Below, in pieces: positions 42,469 through 55,147 of a DNA stretch of 64,000 nucleotides; the stretch's first letter is position 1, and every line of letters starts with the position of its first letter. The stretch covers positions 665,635-729,634 of the forward strand of contig ML978156.1 in assembly GCA_010015745.1 (NCBI GenBank), read 5' to 3'. Under the pieces are notes generated by a model that did no database searches, was not told the DNA's origin, and saw only the letters and a program-made list of their open reading frames with translations. The stretch is from Setomelanomma holmii. Lineage: Eukaryota; Ascomycota; Dothideomycetes; Pleosporales; Phaeosphaeriaceae. Both the position numbers and the translations under genes were made by a program.

Positions 42469-45400
42469 ATGAATGCCGTCGACGCTCACGCACAGCCTCT
42501 CAATGGCCAGCGGCGCCAGCAACGCCACCCCCAAGATGAACAACCTCATGGGTATGGTTCAATGCCTTCTAGCAGTAACTTTTTCATGCCAGATACACAA
42601 GGCACTTTTGCATTCTCTGCGGAACCATCATCCATTATGTACGATGGTTCCGCTTTAACGACTCTACCTGCCGGGCAAGAGTCCGTTTATACTCCCAACG
42701 TTGGCTCTTCTATTGATTCTTCGCTGCACCCGGATATGATCAATTACTCGTATCCACCAGCGAATGCCTACGCACAGATGAACAACTACAGTCTGTCGCC
42801 TGGGTCATACAACGGGACCGGCCAAGGCATATCTCCTTCACACTCCGTAGAGCACTTGAGTCCTGAGGGTGGTTACCTGAGCGACCCTAGTATCCAGGAT
42901 CTAAGTGCCTACGCAACACCAAGCTTCAATCCGCAACACCTGGATGACACACTAGCGAACTTCACTATCTCCGACAACGACCCAAACCACAATTTCTCCT
43001 CCTTCCAAGGCGACATGAGCATGTCGCAATTGACCTCAGGCACTTTAAATATGTTCAATGCCCAGCCGCCGACGCTAGCAAGCAATACGCCACGGGATCT
43101 GCATCACCAGCTGTTGTCACCCTCAATGACGAATAATTCTAGCCCTGTTGTGGGCAACGACGGGACCACATTCCAACCGATGCAATACACCGGATCTTAT
43201 GAGAACTTGACGCCGCCAAGCCAAACAACTCATATGCCTCAGTCTACGCCTGTAAAGCAGATTCAAAGCCCGGCCCTGACGAACAGCCCTGGCAGCGTGC
43301 CCTTCGCCAACCCTCGACCACTTGCGCGTCACTTGACGAGCCCCATTGTACGTGTTGAGAACTACGAAAGAGACGATTCACCCTCGCGGTCCGATAACAG
43401 TCGGCCAATCAGTAAGAGAAGTCACGGAAGCCGCTCCGCTAATCACCTTTCCCCATACCCACAAGACGAGTCATCAGATGAGGAAAAGAAAGTGCGCGAG
43501 CAAGTGCGCATTCAGCCAGTTGTACGAAGTCACGAGCGCAATGAAGATGGTTCATGGTCAAAGGCAGGTATCTCAGGTCAAGCTGGCCTCAGCCCTGATG
43601 ATCGTCAGGCCATGGGCGACGCCTGGGTACCTAGCCTGGGAGAGATCGTAGAACAACATGCTAGGCAGGGAAAGAAGCTAGAAGTCCAAGAGTGGCTCAC
43701 CAAAAGTGAGGTCGGCAGCGAAGTAGGAGAAGTTGGACCCTCCAACAATCTTCTTGTGCCCCATAGCGGCCGACGTCGAGCCAAAAGTACGAATGATATG
43801 CATCGTCGCGGTGTGCAAGGTAGCTTTGGCCTCGGCGTACAGACCGACTTTGAGCAATTCAATGACGCCGGTATCCCTGGACCTGGACTCTACATCGACG
43901 AGCGAAGCGAATATGACGATTATGATGACGATGACGACGAGTTCGCTGAACCAGAATCGCCTCCTGCCGCTATTGATGTCCAAGCTAGCCAGGATGAAAG
44001 CTCCTATTTCCCTCCTACCAAAGATTCAGTCTCGATCATGGGCGCTATTGTGCGACCTTGGGTGGACGTGCCATCGCAAGCTTCCACACCGTCAGGCGTT
44101 TACCAGCCACCTACCTCGAATGCAGCAATGATGCGCTTCCGGTTACGGGCCAAGGATGTGGAGTCAGCATCACTTGCAGCTACCGTGGGGTCGCGTCGAC
44201 TGAGCGAGTCTGACCTTGGCAGTATCAGAGCATCCCCTGGCGTTGCCAGACTGATTGAGCCAGATTCAAAGAAGTCAAAAGAGAGGCAGCGTCGTCCGAG
44301 CTTCTTAGACAACATATTACCGAAACGTACACCTAGCAATCTGCTCAAGAGGAAGGGCAGCATACCTGTGCAGCAATCGTCAGATACAGGGTTAGACAAG
44401 TCGAAAGAACCTGTAATCGAGAAGCCCAAGCGTATCGGCAGCTGGGGCCGTCCCAAGTCACCGCGGGTCGACACCAATCTAAGCAACCACAGCAGGGACG
44501 GTGGTCCACCAAGTGCGACAGGCTTGTCAGCTAATACAGGGCCGTGGTACCACGGAGCAAGAAACGTGATCAAGCGAAGCAGAAGCAGAAGCGACATAGG
44601 AAAGTCGCCCGGCTTAAAAGAGCTCATGACTCAACATGGCGGTCCTCCCATGCCTATGCTGGCCTCTCCGCTAGCGGAGACCGAAGCAACTCGACCATCT
44701 GCGCAACCTAGCCCAGCGGGAGACGATGATGAAGAAGAACAAGGGCCCATAACGATGGACCTCAACGTACGCTCCGACCCAATCATTCCGACCTACGAGG
44801 GCTTCAGAACGCATGCTCGTCAGCTCAATCCACGCTTAGCTGATTTCATGGTCGAGCGCATCACGCAGGAGCAAATGCGGAGGTTCAAGCGCCTTCTAGA
44901 GTTCCGAGTCAAACATCTCAATGCTGTCAAGAACAAGAACTGTGCTTCGGCAGGATTTTGTCCAGATCTTGGTGGCGAGGCCAAGCAATTACCTCCAAGA
45001 GCAGGACAAAAAGACCCTGATACGCCTTTCCTTGGCTTCCACGTCACCGGACCAGGAGGTTCTGACCAGGAGGGTGATCCAACTCCGGAAGGACGTGTGG
45101 AGGCTGCGCACTTCCCATCTGGTGTACCCCTCCCTCCTGTGAAACGACTGCCTGCAGAGTTCGAATGCCCCTTATGCTTCAAAGTGAAGAAGTTCTACAA
45201 GCCTTCCGACTGGACTAAGCATGTACACGAGGACGTTCAGCCCTTTACATGCACCTTTCCGAACTGTGGTGAGCCCAAGTCCTTCAAGCGCAAGGCTGAC
45301 TGGGTTCGTCACGAGAACGAACGGCATCGACAGCTGGAGAATTGGACCTGCCAGATTGCGGATTGTAACCACACATGTTATCGCAAAGACAACTTTGTCC

Positions 45401-46347
45401 AGCACCTGGTCCGGGAACATAAAATTGCGGAGCCTCGGCAGCGCACCGGACGCGCAGGTAACAAGGATGGTTCGGGCGCGGAACAAGGTATGTATTTTGC
45501 TCAATATGCCATACGGGACTGCGTTAACGTCATGTTAGAAGACATCTGGGCAATTGTTGAGAGATGTCGTCGCGACACCACTAAGCAGCCGAAGGACGAG
45601 CCTTGCCGATTCTGCGGTAACATCTGCACTAGTTGGAAGAAGTTGACGGTTCACCTGGCCAAACACATGGAGCAAATCAGCATGCCGATACTTACCTTGG
45701 TTGAGCAGAAGCAGCTGAATGCGGATAGCATCATCAGTCCTGTTGTAGAGATGCCTGAAAGTCGCAAGTTGTCCCTCACTCCCAACAGATCACCCGTGGA
45801 CAATCCGTCACTTTACAAGGCGAGCTCCACCCTCGCGCCTGGGATCGATCCATACAGCCAGCTTCCCAAGGATGCGATACCTGAAGCGTTGTCGAATGTA
45901 ACGCACACATATCCTCCGCCCCAGATGGTGCCATATAAAAGTCAGCAGCCAGCCCAAGTGAATAACTATGCACACTATGCCATCAACAATGGTCAAGGAT
46001 ACACCAACCAGACGTATCCGGGACTCCAGCAGCCACCAAAATCACACAACGGATATGTAAATGGTCTACAAATTCCCAACCAAACCTTTGCGAACGGCCA
46101 GTACAGCATCGGCCCTGTCTCATCAGTCCAGCAGCAAGCCATGTATTCCGATTCCCCCGTCGACACTACAGCTTTCCCCAACTACTACACACAAGAGCCA
46201 CAGAATGCAACAAATGATATGTCGGGTATGGGTTACGACGCTACGAATAGAATGCAGTACCAGCAACAACCGCAGCCGCAACAGGGTACCTATCAAGCGA
46301 TGGCATACCTCAATTCCCAGCACAACTATCAGTATCAAGGCCAATAG
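42469..46347 (+). CDS. Large C2H2 zinc-finger transcription factor (second of three)
   Basis: Intronless, 1292 residues from ATG 42469; the frame extends upstream but lacks ATG. The first 850 residues are disordered, rich in Ser/Pro/Asn/Gln, with an acidic run (YDDYDDDDDEF, about residue 480) and basic patches. Zinc-binding region at about 895-990: FECPLCFKVKKFYKPSDWTK then HVHED; FTCTFPNCGEPKSFKRKADW then VRHENERH; WTCQIADCNHTCYRKDNFVQ then HLVREH. A further finger CRFCGNICTSWKKLTVHLAK then H lies near 1045. The C-terminus is Gln/Tyr/Asn-rich. It shares the W-x-R-H-E-N-x-x-H signature with the next gene. Likely a nuclear regulator; targets unknown. Confidence 0.88.
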   Translation: MNAVDAHAQPLNGQRRQQRHPQDEQPHGYGSMPSSSNFFMPDTQGTFAFSAEPSSIMYDGSALTTLPAGQESVYTPNVGSSIDSSLHPDMINYSYPPANAYAQMNNYSLSPGSYNGTGQGISPSHSVEHLSPEGGYLSDPSIQDLSAYATPSFNPQHLDDTLANFTISDNDPNHNFSSFQGDMSMSQLTSGTLNMFNAQPPTLASNTPRDLHHQLLSPSMTNNSSPVVGNDGTTFQPMQYTGSYENLTPPSQTTHMPQSTPVKQIQSPALTNSPGSVPFANPRPLARHLTSPIVRVENYERDDSPSRSDNSRPISKRSHGSRSANHLSPYPQDESSDEEKKVREQVRIQPVVRSHERNEDGSWSKAGISGQAGLSPDDRQAMGDAWVPSLGEIVEQHARQGKKLEVQEWLTKSEVGSEVGEVGPSNNLLVPHSGRRRAKSTNDMHRRGVQGSFGLGVQTDFEQFNDAGIPGPGLYIDERSEYDDYDDDDDEFAEPESPPAAIDVQASQDESSYFPPTKDSVSIMGAIVRPWVDVPSQASTPSGVYQPPTSNAAMMRFRLRAKDVESASLAATVGSRRLSESDLGSIRASPGVARLIEPDSKKSKERQRRPSFLDNILPKRTPSNLLKRKGSIPVQQSSDTGLDKSKEPVIEKPKRIGSWGRPKSPRVDTNLSNHSRDGGPPSATGLSANTGPWYHGARNVIKRSRSRSDIGKSPGLKELMTQHGGPPMPMLASPLAETEATRPSAQPSPAGDDDEEEQGPITMDLNVRSDPIIPTYEGFRTHARQLNPRLADFMVERITQEQMRRFKRLLEFRVKHLNAVKNKNCASAGFCPDLGGEAKQLPPRAGQKDPDTPFLGFHVTGPGGSDQEGDPTPEGRVEAAHFPSGVPLPPVKRLPAEFECPLCFKVKKFYKPSDWTKHVHEDVQPFTCTFPNCGEPKSFKRKADWVRHENERHRQLENWTCQIADCNHTCYRKDNFVQHLVREHKIAEPRQRTGRAGNKDGSGAEQGMYFAQYAIRDCVNVMLEDIWAIVERCRRDTTKQPKDEPCRFCGNICTSWKKLTVHLAKHMEQISMPILTLVEQKQLNADSIISPVVEMPESRKLSLTPNRSPVDNPSLYKASSTLAPGIDPYSQLPKDAIPEALSNVTHTYPPPQMVPYKSQQPAQVNNYAHYAINNGQGYTNQTYPGLQQPPKSHNGYVNGLQIPNQTFANGQYSIGPVSSVQQQAMYSDSPVDTTAFPNYYTQEPQNATNDMSGMGYDATNRMQYQQQPQPQQGTYQAMAYLNSQHNYQYQGQ

Positions 46348-47551
46348 AAATCGGGGTGGTAATGATGACCCATTGGGATATGGGATGAAGTGATGGAGCT
46401 TAATGACTAGACGCACTGCGCTTTTCTATTTTATGATTGTCTACTTTCGTTCGATATCCCTCTCGCGACTCGGAAGATATCCCTTGGGTATGATGGTTGA
46501 TGGATCTAGATGCATACTGTCGTTCAATATCTCCTATACCTCGCATTTACGGGCTGCAGAAGGTCTGCATACTTCAATAGACAAGCCGCATCAATCGCAG
46601 CGTATCATGAACTATGTTATCGATGTCATGCCAGTGTTGGCTAGCTTGCTCAGCTAGCGTCGGATTTAGTCAGGAAGTCGCGATGCTTTGTTGGAAGCTG
46701 CGATCATGATGGACGTTGTGAGTACCTCCGGAATGGTCAATCGTGTTCATGTGGGGTGAGGGACCTGCACTTGCACGACCCATCAGCACGCCATGATGCA
46801 TCCGCCGTCGGGCGCACTTTGTGTTGCAGCCACCTTATTGGTCGCACAGATGAAGGACTCAACACAGCCACGCACGGCCTACCAGCTTTGTGTGCAAGCG
46901 TTTGAGGTCCTCCATCTTGGCGTCTCGAACACCACCAAGCAGGCAGCAGAGGGCACATTTTGCCCTGTTTGCCCTGCCTCATCACGCAGATGGCGGCCGC
47001 CCACCATTCCACGGCTCTACGCACTATCTTGCCGGTGCTGCAACTAGACAGCTTCACTCACTCGACGACGCACTCGATGCGCTCATGATTCCAAACCACA
47101 TCGGATGTTCTTTTGGTAACGGATGAAGTGACGTCTCATCTCGCAATCGAAAGTCCCGCATCGCGCACGACCTTTCCTGTTCCACACCGGCAGCCCGTGC
47201 GTGGGAACACCAACTGAAGGACCTCGCGGCATTATCGGTCGCGCAAATCAAGAGACTGCTTGCTCGTCAGCGTTGGGGCGGTGTGGACAACGTATGGTAC
47301 TAATGCTGCAGATGTGCGCTGCGCAGTCTTGTTGACGGTCTGCGCAACAAATCTCAACGCTGTCTCATGGTTAGGCACAAGGCTACAGGCTCAACATCGG
47401 TAGGTTTCGTACATTCCGTTTCGGCAACTATTTGCCCTCTATTTGGACATGGATCTCTCCTTCTAATTGATCACTTGATTCTACACTCGGATCACATTGG
47501 GCTTAGGCGTCTATGTGCCTCGGGCACCAAAGCTGACCTCCTGCAGTAGCC
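46348..47551. other. Intergenic between tandem C2H2 genes
   Basis: 1.2 kb, no gene seen. It probably holds the 3' UTR of the upstream factor and the promoter of the downstream one. Confidence 0.5.
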
Positions 47552-50392
47552 ATGTCACAACCAATTGGTAGCTTCCCGCCGCACTTCAACTACAACGTGC
47601 AGCAGTATCCGTTTGATAGTCGTGTACCACAGCCGAGCAATAGCTCTCAGCAACAGTGGGCTTCCTCAGGGCAACAGTCAGGGCCAAGGAGTGTGCAGCA
47701 CAATCTTCCGAGCCCTTCGACATCTGTGAGGTCAACGGTCACTGCTCCGGCTCGGCCTTATGAACGTTCAAACTATCTTCAACCGAATGCTACGCCAATA
47801 GATCATAGGATTGACCCAAGTCTACTTGGTATCCAGGATTATCCTCTTCCTGCCCCAAATCATGCTATCCGGAACAAATATGACCACATCGGCCAGAGCC
47901 TCAATGAGGAACCATGGCATCCATACCACTTGAGGAATAGCGATAATGACTCGTCTTTGCACCATCTCGGCCCAGGCTTCAAAACATTTCGAGGCGGACC
48001 GGGATCTATTCGTAGTGCTGCACCAATATCGGACTCAGGCTTCTTCTCGCAATCTGCCATAAGCCATGAGCAGGGTCGTACTGATCAACCATACTTGCCT
48101 GCAAACCTTACACAGCATGTGGAGAAGCCAAGGGTCAGATCTGTGACAAGCGAAGCAGCCCGAATGAGGTGGGTGCACTCAGATCAAAGATCTCAGCGCA
48201 GTCTCATCAGCAGTCGAAGTGAAAATCGAGATCAGCCACTCACATGCCAGGAGTGCCATGAGGTCTCTAAGCTCAAGTCTGTCTACAAGTGCGTGTTGTC
48301 CTTCTCGATGCGATAACATCAAACTGATCGTCTGTGGCAGGAAGCATCAACTTAAACATGAGAAGCCTTGGAAGTGTGAAGTGCCAAATTGCAAACGTGG
48401 CATGCAAGGTCAAGGCTTCACTACCGTGAATGATCTGAATAGGCACAAGAAGAGTGTTCATCTCATAGGTCTTGACGAGAAATCGTACCAATGTGCTTCA
48501 GAATCATGCCGTAATAGGGAGAAAATATGGCCACGCCTCGACAACTTCAAGCAGCATATCGATCGGATGCACGGGGATGAAGATCCTGACGATCTGATCA
48601 AAAGGTACGAACCAACTGAGCCACAGTCTACACGAGCTGATATTCGTAGGTCGATCTTCACACACAAACAATCAGAGACGATCTCAGATGGCGTCTCAGT
48701 GGCGCCCGCTGACACTGTGCTTGCTGGTATGGAAAAGTCCATCTCCAATCATAGTAATTACGGGTCGAACATAGCATCGGACATGCCAGTAGATCCGACT
48801 CTTAGCCAATGGCCTGCGAGCTTGAATCCTAACGACTTGGCTCTCAGCTTCAATCCACCCCAACAATCCCTCATAGGTCCAAGACCGAGGAGTAGCAATA
48901 TGGGTCGCTCCAGATTACAGAACATCAAGGTCGTAGAAAGCTTCCTGCCAGAACCATGCGGATCAATGCAAGCGAAACCACACCACGAGCCAGCTAGTAT
49001 CGCAAGACCTGTCCATAATGTGCAGAGGATTGAACCGGAGTCGCAGAAGAAGCCACCACCTAAGATGTCAAACACACCACCTAAGATATCAAACGCACCA
49101 CAGACGAAGGCTGAACAGCAGAGACAGGCACTTTCAAAGCTTTCACGCGCTATGACCAACGAGATGGATGGATCTTCACCATCAGGCACAGTGGACCTTG
49201 AAGCCTTGGTTCTAAGTGTCCTTTCTCAGACGACTGGAGCGGATCAGGACGACGAAGATCAGCCCGATGCTAGAGCAACCTCGGCAAACAGTCGTGCAAA
49301 ACGCGAGCGCAAAGTGACGCTCACGAAAAGTGAAGCTATCAAAGCCTTACAGGGTATATCGAACCTTATCAAGCAAAGTCCAGGTTCAGCATTCTCGCAG
49401 CCTCGCAAACCAATCCGAGGCTTTCCATCCGATCCCAAAGTCTGCTCAATATGTCAGTATGCAGTAGCTCGCCCATGCGATCTCAAAAAACACATGAAGC
49501 GCCACGATAAACCCTACGGTTGTACGTACCCGAAGTGCCATAAGCGCTTCGGCGCAAAATCAGACTGGAAACGACATGAGAACAGCCAGCACTTTCAGCT
49601 AGAAGCGTTCCGATGTGGCCGTCCGTCTACCAAGACAGGGCAGCCGTGTGGAGAGCACTGTTTTCGCATAAATGCCTTCAAATTACATCTTAAAGACCTC
49701 CACAACCTCGACAACGAAGAAGAGCAAGAACAGGAAGCTAAACGACGCCGCATCGGTAAGAACTGTCAGCAGCAATTCTGGTGCGGGTTCTGCAACAACA
49801 TCATTAGGCTCGATGAAAAGAGAAACGCCGCGTGGGATGAGCGGTTTGACCACATTGCGCAGCACTTCGAGAAGGAGAAGAGGAGTATCGAGGAGTGGGT
49901 TTGTGCGGAGGAGAATAAGACGAAGAAGGAGCTGCTCAAGGACATGGACCGGTATGTGTTTGATGATGAGGATGAGAGGGGTGCCGGAGCGAATAGAGTG
50001 CCGTTACCGCCACCACCACCTCCGCCGCCGCCGATGCCTGTAGATGGGATGATGCAGCCACCACCGCCGACGATTAATGAGCCGCCGCATCCATCGCCAA
50101 TGTCACCACCAGCCCATGGCATTAGGCAAACCGCGGGTACGAAGCGCGGCCCGTCTGCTGAGCCACCTTATATTCCACAGCCAAAGCGATCCCGGCCGAG
50201 GCATCATATGGCCAGCGACGCCACGAATAACTATTGTGTAAGCTCCGTATCCAGTCGAACCATGAATGATCTCGCTAATGACTACAGTGTTACTGTACAG
50301 CGGGACCCTGCAATAGTGCCGTTCAGGCTGCTTGTTTCGCTTGCGGTCATAATTGGTGTGGCGGTTGTACGCGCGAGCCTATCGAAATGTAA
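47552..50392 (+). CDS. C2H2 zinc-finger protein with C-terminal Cys-rich ribbon (third of three)
   Basis: Exons 47552-48288, 48341-50237 and 50288-50392; 912 residues; introns 52 and 50 nt. The N-terminus is Gln/Ser/Pro-rich. Fingers: CQECHEVSKLKS with a spliced KKHQLKH; CEVPNCKRGMQGQGF with NRHKKSVH; CASESCRNREKIWPRLDNFK then QHIDRMH; later CSICQYAVARPCDLKKHMKR then H, CTYPKCHKRFGAKSDWKRHE then NSQH, and CGRPSTKTGQPCGEHCF. A Pro run (PPPPPPPPPM) precedes the end. Splicing the 50-nt GTAAGC...GACTACAG intron gives a Cys-rich end with CFACGHNWCGGC, which I recognise as the usual ribbon of this group. Reading through it instead gives a hydrophobic tail to 50420. Confidence 0.85.
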
Positions 50393-52230
50393 CGACTATG
50401 AAGGGAATGTCCTTGTTTGATGTGTGTTCGAGATGCCATGTATGCTGTTCAGATCACATTCGGAAAAGAATGTCGCTAAATTCCTTCAAGATGTGGCACT
50501 TTCGCTGTTACATGAATATGTCCTTGTCGCAGTATACTCAGCCCACAACTCAAACTCGCATGTGGAATTCGACGGAATTCTTGAGTTGTATGGACCAGAG
50601 CGCAGACACAACATTCGTCCGTTCTCTACCCGTTTTGGTAACCAGGTCGCCCTTGTATCTACAAAGACGAAACAAGTCAGGAGTGACGGAGCCTTTATAT
50701 GTAGATGTCAGAGCACGTGTGTAAGGCATAGACTGTAGCATATGTCGATATGGAGACCGCTCATGCACACATAGATCTGAGACTGCTCCATTTTATCTAC
50801 ATCTTACTCCATGGCATTCTAGACACGTGGTGTTGGCCATCATTCTGTGATTTACACATGTGAACGCTGCCACCATCTTTTGCAGATCATCGAAGCATTG
50901 CAAATCCTCCTCCACTTAGCCTTGGACAGAGCCGATTTGGAGGACCGTTCTCCGCGAAGCCGCACGAACAAAAGAATCTTGAAGGTCGAGGCCGTTCCGG
51001 CGTGTTGCTACCACCCCAAAAAACATCAAGTGTTGCTTCTGCTGATTTTGGTAGATGACGTCGAAGGACAGGTGCAGGCACTGCGCAGTCTTTCGAAGAA
51101 TTGTTCCCATTTCTTGGAAGGCAGGACAGAGGCAAGAAGACATGGCGCGGTGTCAACATTTTTAGTGGTTTTTGCAATTGAGATGCACTTGAGAGAGTAT
51201 TAGTGCTGCGGAAGCAACGCAGCTTTACATGCGGTGAGGGCACAAGATGAAGCGGCGCTTCCGTAGGATCGCAAGCTCTGGTGAGGCGAATTTGAACGGC
51301 AGACAAGTGCACACATTGAACGCTTGACATAGACTTTTGTCTACGCAGAATGGGACATAAGAAAAGAAGACATGACGATGGCTGGTGCTCTTTTTGATCT
51401 CCCGTTGTGGGGTATGGTCTGAGGAAGGAAGAGTGCAGCGGAAGCAAGGAGCTTTATTCGCGGCACGAACGAATGCTCAGTCGTTGCTAAGACTGTTTTT
51501 GTGGCAGCAGCTGGTCCCTTTTACCAACGGGCCTCTCATTTGGGAGTACGGAAGCAGCAGACATTGGACGCAATTGGCGGGTTTGGAGTTGATGACTCCG
51601 GTGTAGTGCTCGATTTTCCGGGCGTAACCAATTTGTGCATCGTGAAACTGGCTCAGTCATGTAGTTCATGCATTTCCGTGTGATGGGCGAGGAAAATACA
51701 AGGATTCATTCAGGCTTTTCGCATAACCATGCAGACATGTTATGTGAAAAGACAGGATCTTGGATGCTTTGGAATCATTATAAATGTTCCAACACACCAA
51801 GTCGACATGCGCTATCATGGCATCACAGCGAAAGCAGAGATCCGAACATGACCTGTTTGATCAGCCTTTCGGTGCTTCGAATTGTGACTCGAGGGTGTGA
51901 AGGTAGAAGTTGTGGGAATCCCAATGGGCTTTTACAACGTAACAGGATGGCCACGAAAAGAACGCACAGCGCCGTTGGCGTGTGATTTTGGCGCATCTCA
52001 TTCGCGTGATGAGCCAGTCGAATTGTGTCCAGCAAAGACTGATCATTGCAATAATTCCTGCTGTTTCGTGTACCGTGGACGGCAAACGCAACCAGATGCG
52101 AACGGTCGGAGATACGAAACGCCGATTGGTCGCGAACTGGACACCTCTCTCGACGAGCTGTGATGAGCTCCGTGACGCGGCCTTGTCGAACGTCAACACC
52201 ACTCTTTCTATCACCCTTCTTTTTTCCACA
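50393..52230. other. Intergenic, no gene seen
   Basis: 1.8 kb. Two similar phrases (GCGGAAGCAACGCAGCTTTA near 51208 and GCGGAAGCAAGGAGCTTTAT near 51436) suggest a small imperfect duplication. No conserved coding motif. The last 200 bases are the STT3 promoter and leader. Confidence 0.5.
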
Positions 52231-54665
52231 ATGGCTGCTGCACAGGAAAGCTCGTTCCTGAAGCAGGCAAGTGGCCGGAACACTCGAGGTCTGCTGAGGG
52301 TAATCATCCTGTGCTTGATCGCAGGCGCCGCAGTGAGCAGCCGTCTGTTCTCCGTGATCCGATTCGAGAGCATTATCCACGAGTGTTAGTATTGCAGTAA
52401 TAGTCCATGAGACCCATTGGCTAATATGGAACCATAGTCGATCCATGGTTCAATTTCAGAGCGACAAAATACCTCGTAGAACATGGTTTCTACAAGTTTT
52501 GGGACTGGTTCGATGACCGTACGCTCCTCCTCCGCATCCGCCGCAATGCTGCTTCAGGCACAACGACAAGACCCAATTGACTGACATTGGCAATCAGGAA
52601 CATGGCATCCTCTCGGACGAGTCACTGGTGGTACCCTCTACCCCGGATTGATGGTTACCAGCGGTGCCATCTACCACCTCCTGCGCGCTCTTGCGATGCC
52701 CGTCGACATTCGAAACATTTGCGTCCTCCTCGCTCCCGGCTTCTCAGGTCTCACCGCATTCGCTACGTACCTTCTGACCTCCGAGATGGTCTCCTCGCCC
52801 TCCGCCGGTCTCCTCGCCGCAGCCTTCATGGGCATTACACCCGGTTACATTTCGCGTTCGGTCGCGGGAAGTTACGATAACGAGGCCATTGCCATCTTTT
52901 TGCTCGTCTTCACCTTCTACCTCTGGATCAAGGCAGTCAAGCTTGGGTCTATGTTCTGGGGCGCAATGGCTGCGCTGTTCTACGGATACATGGTGTCTGC
53001 ATGGGGTGGATATGTCTTCATCACGAACTTGCTGCCTCTGCATGCCTTCGTTCTGATCTGCATGGGCAGGTACAGCCCCAGGTTGTACGTCAGCTACACT
53101 TCGTGGTTCGCGATTGGCACGCTTGCGAGTATGCAGATTCCATTTGTCGGTTTCCTGCCCATTCGCAGTAGTGAGCACATGTCAGCCTTGGGCGTCTTTG
53201 GCCTCCTGCAGCTCGTTGCATTCGTCGACTGGGTTCGCGCACAACTCCCGGGCAAGCAATTCCAGACTCTGCTCCGCGCCCTCGTCCTCTTCGTCTTTGT
53301 GGTCGGTGTCGGAGGCCTCGTACTTCTGACTGTGACCGGAGTGATTGCGCCTTGGACTGGTCGTTTCTACTCACTGTGGGATACTGGATACGCCAAGATT
53401 CACATTCCCATCATCGCGTCCGTCTCGGAACATCAGCCTACCGCGTGGCCTGCGTTCTTCTTCGATTTGAACATGATGATCTGGCTGTTCCCGGCAGGTG
53501 TCTACATGTGCTTCCGCAAGTTGACCGATGAGCAGGTCTTCATCGTCATCTACGCCGTTTTGGCTAGCTACTTTGCCGGCGTCATGGTCCGTCTCATGCT
53601 CACATTGACACCCATAGTCTGTGTTGCTTCCGCGATGGCCTTCTCTGAAATTCTGGACGTCTTCCTGAACGCCAAAACCCCCAAGGTCAACGAGAAAGAG
53701 AACGGAAACGCAGATGCCGCCAAGGTCGCTGCTGCAGCAGTTCTTCCCGACGGTCTTCGCTCGACTCGTAACCCGATCATCGGTATCTACTCGTATGCTT
53801 CAAGGCTCACCGTTGTTGGTGCGGCACTTGTGTATCTGCTGCTTTTCGTCCTTCACTGCACGTGGGTCACTTCCAACGCCTATTCTTCGCCCTCCGTCGT
53901 GCTTGCTTCCCGACTACCAGACGGCAGCCAGCACATCATTGATGATTACCGAGAGGCGTACTACTGGCTCAGGCAGAACACTCCTAAAGATGCCAAGATC
54001 ATGTCGTGGTGGGACTACGGATACCAGATTGGTGGCATGGCTGACCGCCCCACTCTTGTCGACAACAACACCTGGAACAACACCCACATTGCGACTGTCG
54101 GCAAGGCTATGAGCTCCAGGGAGGAGGTCAGCTACCCCATCATGCGCCAGCATGAAGTCGACTACGTCTTGGTTGTTTTCGGTGGTCTTCTTGGCTACTC
54201 TGGAGACGACATCAACAAGTTCCTCTGGATGGTCAGGATCGCTGAGGGTATCTGGCCAGATGAGGTCAAGGAGCGCAGCTTCTTCACCCCACGCGGCGAG
54301 TACCGTGTCGATGACGAGGCCACCCCAACCATGAGGAACAGCTTGATGTAAGTCTCTCTGTGTCTAGCGCACAACAATCACTAATGCATCATAGGTACAA
54401 GATGTCCTACTACAACTACAACGCCCTTTTCCCCGCCGGACAGGCACAGGACCGCGTCCGTGGCTCGCGGCTACCCGCTCAAGGGCCTGAACTCAGCACA
54501 ATCGAGGAGGCCTTCACCAGCGAGAACTGGATCATTAGGATTTACAAGGTCAAAGACCTTGACAACTTCGGCCGCGATCATCAGAGCGCGGTGTCCTTTG
54601 ACAAGGGTCACAAGAAGAAGAGGGCTGCCAAGCGGAAGGGCCCGAGAGTCTTGAGGGTCGAGTAA
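52231..54665 (+). CDS. STT3: Oligosaccharyltransferase catalytic subunit STT3
   Basis: Exons 52231-52384, 52438-52518, 52598-54347 and 54395-54665; 751 residues, normal for fungal STT3. It transfers the lipid-linked glycan to Asn-X-Ser/Thr sites in the ER lumen. Motifs: the acidic first-loop motif HEFDPWFNFRATKYL; many membrane helices across residues 20-500; SVSEHQPTAW (about 353-362); the catalytic WWDYGYQIGG (about 549-558) with the following DNNTWNNTH glycosylated segment; a DYVLVVFGG strand; and a basic cytoplasmic-type end (KKKRAAKRKGPRVLRVE). Introns are 53, 79 and 47 nt with matching phases (E-F-D-P-W, D-R-T-W, M-Y-K-M junctions). Confidence 0.97.
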
Positions 54666-55147
54666 ATATGACTGGTGATGTCTGGATAGAGTATTAAGCA
54701 TTTTGTAAAATATGCCAAGACGGCACTTTGGGCAGACGGGCGTTCAGGAAGAATAAAAGATGTCGAGCTCCCATTGTAAGTTCCGCATGTCGTTGCAGAG
54801 TCTGGAGAAATGGCAGGGAGATATTATGAGACAGCTAGGTTAGACTGGCAGGGCTCAGTGAGGGCAAGTCGGTGTGCTTATCGGAAATGGTCAGTGAGTC
54901 GTGCCTGCGTTGAGGTAACGATAGCGGCAACGACACAGTCACTCCCTCTTTCACCTTGACTACACGCACAGACCCCAGCCAATCTGTCGTTGCTTATGTG
55001 TCGAAATTCTTCTGTCATCCTCTCTGTCCGTCTCTTGATCCTTCCATTTTCGTATCACGCTGCTACTTTCCTCACCCGCCACGTGCCCTCCACGGGCCTA
55101 CCTCGATTACCTTATCCCTCGCACGACCGCACTTTCCCCACAACACC
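54666..55147. other. Intergenic, no gene seen
   Basis: About 480 bases between STT3 and the next plus-strand gene. It should hold the STT3 3' UTR. From about 55000 it becomes a CT-rich promoter and leader. Confidence 0.5.

Noticed and set aside
44100..44627. A 175-codon minus-strand frame inside the second C2H2 gene
   Set aside because: Antisense shadow of a long conserved plus-strand coding region.
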